NCBI GenBank assembly: GCA_027704905.1
Contig: CM051015.1
Location: 17,901,693-17,965,692, forward strand
Length of the DNA stretch: 64,000 nt
Origin: Muraenolepis orangiensis
Lineage: Eukaryota; Chordata; Actinopteri; Gadiformes; Muraenolepididae
Direction of reading: 5' to 3'
The translations under genes and the position numbers were made by a program. Under the pieces are notes generated by a model. That model ran no database searches. It saw nothing but the letters and a program-made list of their open reading frames with translations, and was not told the origin of the DNA. Position 1 is the first letter of the stretch. Each line of letters starts with the position of its first letter. This document shows, in pieces, positions 57,201 to 64,000 of this stretch.

Positions 57201-57378
57201 TGGCGTTGGTGAGGCCCTCTACGTTTAGCTGGAGCAGTGCCAGACCTTGGTGGTCGACCGTCGGGATGGATACCCGTCCTGGCGTGGACTTGCATCCCCC
57301 CGACTTTTTACGCCTTGGTCTGTCAGCTTGACGATGATTGGGTGGCGACATTGGTTTCACGAGCTGGTCTTTCACCAT
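54264..57378 (-). pseudogene. I-type LINE, nearly full length (right arm): endonuclease, RT, C-terminal domain
   Basis: The longest part (55831-57378, 515 codons) starts MVKDQLVKPM and holds an AP endonuclease: LLQLNVEGLTNAKLEII, VLLQETQC, GIATFVRSDLGW, VVNVYKPPPS, YAGDFNCQHTDWG and SHHRPSV. The RT part follows in a second frame (55043-55909) with AYRPISLLC, VLLDLTAAYDTVW, GVPQGSVLSPLLF and YGYADDLAIM. The C-terminal part is in a third frame (54264-55046) and ends with the CxC-x8-H-x4-C motif. Two frame changes, at about 55900 and 55070 (an 8-bp tcggtgta duplication), inactivate it. I place it in the I/Jockey group by endonuclease and C-terminal motifs; the exact clade is open. Confidence 0.87.
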
Positions 57379-58440
57379 CTGTCGTCTTCTCCTCCGCCAC
57401 CAAGTTGATTTAGTAAAACGTTTGAAATTGTAGCATGGGTTAATGATTTAGGTTTTTTTTGTGTCCATTTTGTAAAGTTTCCAGCCAGCCTTGCTCTACA
57501 TTGGCGGTTAATCTGACATGCACGCGCAACATCGCTACATGGTCAAGAGCAACGTTCTGTGATTGGTGGTTAGGGTGAGGAGCAGGGGACTGATAGTTAA
57601 ATAGCCAATCACAGCAGCGCAGTCCACTCTGGTTGATCCAATCCAGCACCAACCATGAAGTTTGACATCAAATCAATGTAAATTTGGCCACGAATGGCGC
57701 ATGTGGGTGCTCGGCAATCTCCTTGTGTGGGTGCTCTGCAATCTCCGTGGGTGCTCGGGCCCCGAAGCACCCACGATATTGGTGCCTATGGCGGGAAGGT
57801 GCCTCCTTGTCAACTCCTTGTCACCGTCTAACAAAAAGCTGAAACATGCCTAAAAGCGGTTGTGTGACAGGATGCTCAACAAACAAATAACAAACCTAGA
57901 ACTAAATTTAACAAACTTACCTTGTATGTAGTGCATCATGTCAACAGCTTTTAGACATGTTTCCGTTTTTTATTCCGAAAATGACCAGGAGGCACCTTCT
58001 CACAAAGTCAGTGGAGAGCGATGACATGTTTCCCCCCCCCCACTATTTTGCCTGGCTTACTAAGCAGTAACGGAAGACACTAGTGCACACAAGCTTGCCA
58101 TAAAGTTAAACGCGCATCAAATCAGTTTCTGACCACTTCACAATAGTGAATGTCTGAAAAGTGAAATATCAATTTGTTTTTATTAAACAGTTGTTTGCTG
58201 GCTGGTAACGTTAATGTTATGCTCAGGCGGCTCTTCTGTTGTTTAATCTTTGCTTGGACGTTTAAAAAATGTATTAATTTAAAACAAAACATAAAATAAT
58301 TCCAAGTCCAAACCCAATTTATATTTTGGGGCTAAATGTAAGTAACGTAAAGGCTCTATGCTGTTGACATTTAGTGGGATTATTATAGTCTTATTTCTTT
58401 GATATGTAACGTCTTGTAACGTCTTTTTATGACTTCTGGT
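57379..58440. other. No gene seen; one dispersed repeat
   Basis: 57690-57800 contains gggtgctcgggccccgaagc acccacg, a G/C-rich repeat with internal dyad that is common in fish genomes. A C9 run lies at 58032. Confidence 0.5.
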
Positions 58441-58520
58441 GACGACTTTCCTACCTTTGTTGAATGCACTATTGTAAGTCGCTTTGGACAAAAGCATCTA
58501 CTGAATGACTAATGTAATGT
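58440..58520 (+). repeat. L2-type LINE 3' tail
   Basis: attgtaagtcgctttggaca followed by aaagcatctactgaatgact and (aatgt)n, the typical tail also seen at 60555. Confidence 0.75.
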
Positions 58521-59027
58521 AATATTCCTGTAAATGTGGTGTTAAGCACCAAATCATTGTGGGTTAATGCTTCTCGGCCTCTTGGCTGGCTCCACTCGTC
58601 TGCTTTACAACTAGTACGGTGCCTTATGACCCGATTTGAGAAGAATGGGGACACGCCGGATAAAAGCACCAAATTGTTTCCATGTGTTCTATCACCATAG
58701 CTTTAAATTTGGGGGGGGAGCCACTTCATCAAGATTGCGGATGGTGGCCATCTTGGATTTCCAAGATTAGCTGCCATGCAAAAGCTATAAGTGCCAATAT
58801 CTCGGCTTCCAAGCCACTTAGAAGGTCAATATTGGTGTCAAAGTATACAATACTGGCAATGTATTCCCATCATTTTTAACTTGGTTCCTAAGCGGCTTGA
58901 CTATAGGTCATATGTATATAAGTCATATATGGACATTGATAAATGGACAATATGCAGGAATTGAATTTAAGTTTATTTGCTTCCTTTTTTTAACATAAAG
59001 CAATTTTACATGTTGGCTATAATTACA

Positions 59028-59540
59028 CTATCTGTCACATTTACAACTGCAAAGCTCTGTGCATTTCCAGTCTGCCTTCTTGAATGAGCAGCTTGCACCA
59101 CAGCCACTTGCACTTTTACAACCACACTTCACCAGTGCTGGCTTTCGAATCCATTGGTAGAGTTCTTCACACAGAAAGCCAGACCTAGCTGTCTCTGTCC
59201 AAAGTCCATCCATTTCCTTATGGACTTGGTGTCTGCTGCTGGGCCAGTTCAGATGTTGCCCAGATCCCAGACTGGTAGGCAACTCGCTTCAAGTGCTGCA
59301 GCAGGGAATCTTTTTACAGATTCCCAATAACTTGTGTTGTCGTAGAGGCTGATGTCTGTGCCAACTACTCTGATGCCAGATGTAAAGAAGACCTGCTTGT
59401 CATCTGGCCAGGCAGTGGATGTGATCTTACTGGAGAGGAAGGTGAAGAGTTCCTGCTTGTTCATAGGGTCATGCAAGAAATCTGGCCAGTTCCCTGGCAG
59501 CTTGTTCTGACCAGCAACCTTCCGCCGTATCTCTTTGCCT
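59028..59540 (-). pseudogene. Uncharacterised element gene, C-terminal fragments
   Basis: MNKQELFTFLSSKITSTAWP, then in another frame a Cys-rich end: LVKCGCKSASGCGASC, CTELCSCKCD. The regular Cys spacing suggests a metal-binding tail. The part between these fragments is internally deleted. Confidence 0.55.
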
Positions 59541-59559
59541 CGCTTATCCCTTGACTATT

Positions 59560-59991
59560 TTATGCTTCTGGTGATGTAAGTATCCCATACCAGTTTGTAG
59601 TGGACAGGAATTGCACAATAGCTACACTGTCGAGTACTTTCACATCAAATGTACCTGGAGGTTCCTGTTGTGTCTTTTGTGTCAGAATATTTAGCAGATC
59701 TGACTTCTTTCCCAGCCATAGTTTCCCTCTGTCAGATAGAGAGGGAGGGTATGGATGGTTTTCATGCTTAAAAAAGGTGCTCATATCCCCCTCTCTGTGT
59801 TGCATGTCTATGTATGATTGGGAAAGGAGTGCCACATCATCCCTCAACATTGAGATCTGCCCTGCCTGCTCGGTCTTGGTCTTGGGTGTTGTGCATCTAA
59901 AGAGAGGAGGTGAGTTATTTTTGATGGACTCGTAAATGGAGTGTGTGCGGTCCCTGATCACTGTCTTATGGTACTTGTTGTACTGTGCCAT
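59560..59991 (-). pseudogene. Uncharacterised element gene, third fragment
   Basis: About 143 codons: HKTVIRDRTHSIYESIKNNS, ISMLRDDVALLSQSYIDMQH, FFKHENHPYPPSLSDRGKL. It resumes the same gene on the other side of the L2 insertion, with intervening codons lost. Confidence 0.55.
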
Positions 59992-60630
59992 GACTTATCC
60001 TACCACTGCTATGCTGACGACACCCAACTGGTCTTGTCGTTTCTCCCCTCGGACACGCACGTTGAAACACACATTGCCGCGTGCTTAGCAGACATCTCAA
60101 AGAGGATGTCAATTTACCACCTAAGCCGTCTGCTTGCCCCCTCACTTAGGGGCCTGTGTGGCTGATCTACATGGTCATGGCTCTTCTCCGTCCTGGCCCC
60201 AATTTGGTGGAACAAACTTCCCACGGAGGTCACTACTGCAGAGTCACTCCCCATCTTCTGCCGCAGACTGAAAACCCATCTCTTCAGGACACTCTTCCCG
60301 GGTCCTTCCTCGTAGCGCTAAGTCAATTAAGTCAGTCAAAAGTAGATTGCATATTATAGATAGGTAGATATTGTTCTAGATATTGTTGAACATTGTTTGC
60401 CAACATATTGTACTTTTTCCCTTACACTTTTGCCTGAATTATTGTACTTCTACCTGAGCACTGGTTCAGTTATTAGAGACTTGTAAGAAATTAAATGCAC
60501 TTTTGACTACGAGTGACTGACGAGTTGTTCTCTTACCTTCCTTTGTTGAAACACACTATTGTAAGTCGCTTTGGATAAAAGCAACTGCTAAATGACTGTA
60601 ATGTAATGTAATGTAATGTACTGATCACTG
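59985..60630 (+). pseudogene. L2 LINE fragment inserted in the uncharacterised gene
   Basis: The plus strand has YHCYADDTQLVLSF (the L2 RT catalytic box), then a deletion, then a C-terminal part (LKTHLFRTLFPG in another frame) and the 3' tail attgtaagtcgctttggata with (aatgt)n at 60555-60620. Confidence 0.85.
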
Positions 60631-60639
60631 CCCACTGAT

Positions 60640-61264
60640 TCCCAGTCCAACATTCCCAGTAGTGGAATGTTGGACTCTTGGTGATCATATCTTGTCTCCA
60701 AGCTTCTTTGGTCTTCTCATCATCAGTCACCATGTCCAAGAAGGCATCCTGCTGCAGCTTCGCCAATGCCAGAGCACTCACTTGGTGGGCATGTCTTGTC
60801 CTAGTGAGGTGGGACGCTTTGAGGAAAGAGTCGACTGTGCCAGAGGATGCAATACCGGCCTTAGTCAGTGCAGTGGTCCATCCAGAGGCCTCCAAGTAGT
60901 CCCCATATGTTTTCCACATTGCCATTTCAATATGTAGACCACCAAGCATGACTACATACTTGTCCTCACCATGTGTCATAAGCGCTCTACTCAGGTGTCC
61001 CTCAAATGCTGTAATCTGATTGGGTGTCTGGGGAACAGCCACATTGGCCTTCTTGAGTGCAACTGCCGGCACAGTGGTGAAGTTGTCAGGCAACCAATGA
61101 TTCTTCTTTGTTTCTGGCGATGGCATGTCCATTCCATCCTGAAAGTGTCCCACGTTGGACTTGGAGGGAAACTGAAAGAAACTGATGCCTGTGCCATGGA
61201 AGGACCCTTTAGCTGTGGTACTTGATGGGTTATGATTAAGATTGTTAATCATAATCATAATCAT
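60640..61264 (-). pseudogene. Uncharacterised element gene, central fragment
   Basis: About 200 codons: GHFQDGMDMPSPETKKNHW, PNQITAFEGHLSRALMTHGE, YVVMLGGLHIEMAMWKTYGD, RTRHAHQVSALALAKLQQDA. The frame is open to about 60640, where the L2 LINE begins. No catalytic motif can be assigned with confidence. Confidence 0.6.
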
Positions 61265-61314
61265 TGTTCATCTTGTTGTAGAGCCCTTTACGTGGCTGAG
61301 CAGGACACACAACA

Positions 61315-61689
61315 CTATTCTTCGCAATGGGCCTGGGCCTGGGAGTCAGCAGAGCTTTGATCATCAACGGTCTCTTCAAAAGTGAGTGGTACTGGCAGTT
61401 TATTTAGCTCCCTGAAAGGGTTCACATTGTCCAGGAAGGATTTGTATGGATTAGAAAGGTCTTCAAGTCTGCTTGCATTTAAAGGGCATCGGAGTGTTTC
61501 AGTGGTAGGCTGTTGGCATACAATACACAATTCCCAATCCATAATGTGCACTAGACATACAATGCAACATAAAAAATATATTAGTGTGTATATATATACT
61601 GTGCTGGACACAGTATATCCCATATATATCCACAGTATATCCCTTGACAACTTAGAGGTACAGTTAACAATTGTTTCTAATTTTATCAT
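61315..61689 (-). pseudogene. Uncharacterised element gene, N-terminal fragment
   Basis: The minus strand reads IMDWELCIVCQQPTTETLRC then LNKLPVPLTFEETVDD. The CxxC pair and the following charged region recall the start of long uncharacterised proteins that are multicopy in fish. Function unknown. Confidence 0.55.
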
Positions 61690-62082
61690 CTCATTTCACA
61701 ATTTCATGGACTCATCATCATTACCATATGCATTATTACACAGCAGAGAATAGCATGCTAAACAAAAGAAAACACCTAATCAATATATTGTAACTTGCAA
61801 GCCAGCTAGCTAGCTAGGAAGCACCTAGAAATGCAAGCAGCTAATGTAAGCTAGTCATTTATGTTATTTACTTTCAATTATGGGTCCAATGGGTCTAGAA
61901 TGAGCCAAATTGCATTTTGAAGATATATTGCCGCGAATGGACAAAATATTGATATATTGGCAAACAAAAGTCACATAATGATTTTCTCAAGAGCTTAAAT
62001 GCATTCCCTGACCCACAAAATGTATATTTTGAAACCAAGATTGACCTTTTAAGTGGCTTGGAAGCCGAGATATTAGCACTTC

Positions 62083-63156
62083 TAGCAGATGCTACACAAA
62101 TGCTGTAGTGGCATTGGTGTAAAACAAGACATTCTACCCATTCTTTGTTGAAGGTAATTGCTTTGTCTTTGTGACCTAATTTCCTCTTTAAGGATTACAT
62201 TGTCTCCATGTCAAGGCAAGTTATTTTCCAACTTTTATATTATTTATTGGTTTTAGCCTTTTTGCTTTTTGCTTGTTTTAGTGGTTTTTATTAGCTTCTA
62301 CTGTTCGAGAACGTAGTGTCTCCACCATGTCGGCAAACCATGCCGGTGTCACTGTCTCAAACGTCCAGTGTGTCGACGCGTCCAGGCAGCTTATATGTAT
62401 TTATAAAATGATTTATAAAAATACTGTAGCGACCGGTAGTCTAGTGGGTGGAATATTCTCCAATAATTAATCGTAAAAGCCAGACAACGGCACCTTGGAA
62501 ATAATGTGATGTCTTGCAACAGTAAGTCAGGTCCGCTTACTGAGGGGCATGAGACGTGTTTCTAATTTATCAAAAGTTCACAATTTATTACACAATAAAT
62601 TTAAAAGACTATTTCATAAAACAATCACACAGGTTAAGACGACAAAAGGGGGAGGGAACCTAACCAGAAGCTGAGACTTACCAGTGGGGAAGGGTTGACA
62701 AGTGGTGAGGGGAATCCCAAATCAAAAACAAAGTCACCCCAGTCACACGTGATCACAAAAACCCATGCACACGAAAGGAAAATCAAAACCCGGGAGGAGC
62801 ACAGCACACACAGAAGGGGAAGCCACAACCCAGGACACCAGTACCACCTTCAGTTCTCAGCAACTGGAGAGGAGACAAGGGGGAAACACAATCAGTGGGA
62901 TTACATTTAAGTAAATCAAATGATGTAGAAAATAAACACAAAATAAAGTAAATAAGGCAAACCTGGCTCAAATATTCAAACTAAATAATGTCAATACCAA
63001 AAAACAAAATCCAAAACACACAATAACCAGTCTGGCCTTAGCCCTAAAAGAGTGCAAGACTGTCAGCCCTGTAATAGTCCAGTGCTGGAAGCTCTACACG
63101 ATGTTCGGCCAGCATGCAGTCCGGTGGAGTACCGATCCCAGATAGCGCATGCATTT
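62083..63156. other. No gene seen
   Basis: Anonymous, partly AT-rich sequence. Small minus-strand frames here show no family resemblance. Confidence 0.5.
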
Positions 63157-63930
63157 GACACAGCAGACGAACACCGGCAGCGGGGCACGGCAGGACAGCA
63201 GGACAGCAGCACAGATGCAATTTAACAACGGCACAACATGGAGGCAAAGCAGCGTGCAGGCAAAATAGCAGCGTTTCTCCTAACGCTGAAAAGATATACA
63301 GAGGATTGGTCACACAAACACACAAGTTACTTTAAGCATTACTATGATGGAGAACAGGCAAATGCTAATGAATAGCCGTACATACCAATCAGGCTGGGAG
63401 ACCGGGAGAGGAGAGCTTTACACTCGTGTGGCAGGAAATAGTGCAAGCAGGAATAGCGAGCCGTTTAACACAGTAATCCCTCGCAAGGATCTATAGACGT
63501 ACAAATGTTAATCAATATAATTGATGGCAATTTCGACGCAAACAAATGAAGCTACTGACAACATACCTGCGCCGGTAGGAAGCAATGCAACAGAAGTGGG
63601 CGGGGCCTGTCTGCCAAAGTGCAAGAGGGAGAAAGATGGACACTCGGGTGCATCAAATTGCAATGCAAAATTGAAATCTCAACATATCAAACTGTCTGGG
63701 GTTGCATTATGTTCAGACACATTACTTTTGCATAGTTTTGGGAAAATTCATTGAGATTTAGAGGTTGAACCAAGCATGTGAAAATATGAAAATGGGCTGT
63801 TTTGGGTGTTTTCCTAGGCAATCTCAAAAAATGCAAAAAAATGTTTGTTTTTATTAGAACACCATTTATTTTCAATAGAACATTTATTTATTCAAGAACA
63901 AAAATCACAACTTTGAAATAGTTTTAGGGT
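63157..63930 (-). repeat. Outermost part of the right inverted arm
   Basis: Reverse complement of about 28440-29207. In this arm 5.8 kb (57379-63156) separates it from the LINE; in the left arm the two touch. Confidence 0.85.
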
Positions 63931-64000
63931 GTCTCAAGAATCCTGGTCCAGCTTGCACTTGCAGTGGCGCAGATTTGGCTATTTAGAGCGATCATGCTCA
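63931..64000 (-). pseudogene. Start of a second transposase-like copy (C-terminal end)
   Basis: The reverse complement matches 28362-28430 (gagcatgatcgctctaaa...caagctggaccaggattctt) with a few differences. The gene continues beyond the window. Confidence 0.8.

Larger units (their letters stand above)
58793..62082 (-). mobile_element. Putative DNA transposon carrying an uncharacterised gene
   Basis: About 63 bp at 58793-58855 (aagtgccaatatctcggctt..ccacttagaaggtcaat) recur inverted at 62020-62082 with about ten mismatches. They flank fragments of one minus-strand gene plus an L2 insertion. True ends and target-site duplication were not located, so the limits are those of the inverted repeats. 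Confidence 0.55.

Noticed and set aside
58564..58592. U2 snRNA-like start (tgcttctcggcctcttggct)
   Set aside because: Similarity ends after about 20 bases; no branch-recognition or Sm region.

Overview
The window is from a teleost fish nuclear genome. The evidence is a split, intron-rich voltage-gated sodium channel gene, fish-type tRNA-derived SINE, L2-, I-type and Ty3/gypsy elements, a HIPK-like kinase of the sort expanded in fishes, and very dense microsatellites. Nothing here is bacterial. The species cannot be named from the sequence. Two gaps of exactly 1000 N (4975-5974 and 38001-39000) divide the window into three contigs, and both joins affect interpretation.

Contig 1 (1-4974) and the start of contig 2 (5975-16473) carry a minus-strand sodium channel alpha-subunit gene that most resembles the SCN5A (Nav1.5) clade. 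Contig 2 holds coding exons 1-16: the start codon, domain I, the I-II linker, domain II and part of the II-III linker. Contig 1 repeats exons 6-15 almost exactly. Exon lengths and phases fit the family throughout, except in exons 11 and 12 (linker I-II), which are frame-disrupted. Intron 2 is a U12-type intron with ATATCCTT and TTCCTTGAC signals. It appears to end in AA and contains a 43-bp minisatellite that grew out of its own 5' splice site. The duplication is either real or an unmerged overlap of two contigs.

From 16.5 to 26.5 kb there is no gene: microsatellites, then six head-to-tail units of a 1.15-1.33 kb satellite (plus one SINE). From 26.5 to 28.5 kb lies a decayed transposase-like gene.

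From 28.4 kb to the end the window is organised as a large interrupted inverted repeat. The left arm (about 28.4-38.0 kb) and right arm (about 46.0-56.1 kb plus 63.2-64.0 kb) share, in opposite orientation, an I-type LINE, an L2/CR1-type LINE endonuclease fragment, a HIPK-like pseudokinase gene and anonymous spacer. The arms differ by mobile-element insertions, deletions and one flipped segment. Between them lies an apparently young LTR retrotransposon (39005-44422) with near-identical 1537-bp LTRs and one open frame for a PNMA/ZCCHC12-like Gag but no pol. It is inserted in a second Ty3/gypsy element with a RTL/PEG10-like gag. Each arm ends at or near a contig gap, so the palindrome may be a second haplotype placed backwards.

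From 57.4 to 63.1 kb the right side holds a region not seen in the left arm. It includes a putative DNA transposon flanked by inverted repeats (about 58.8-62.1 kb), with fragments of an uncharacterised gene interrupted by an L2 LINE. No tRNA, rRNA or CRISPR was found. Almost every short open frame outside the listed genes is a shadow of repeats.
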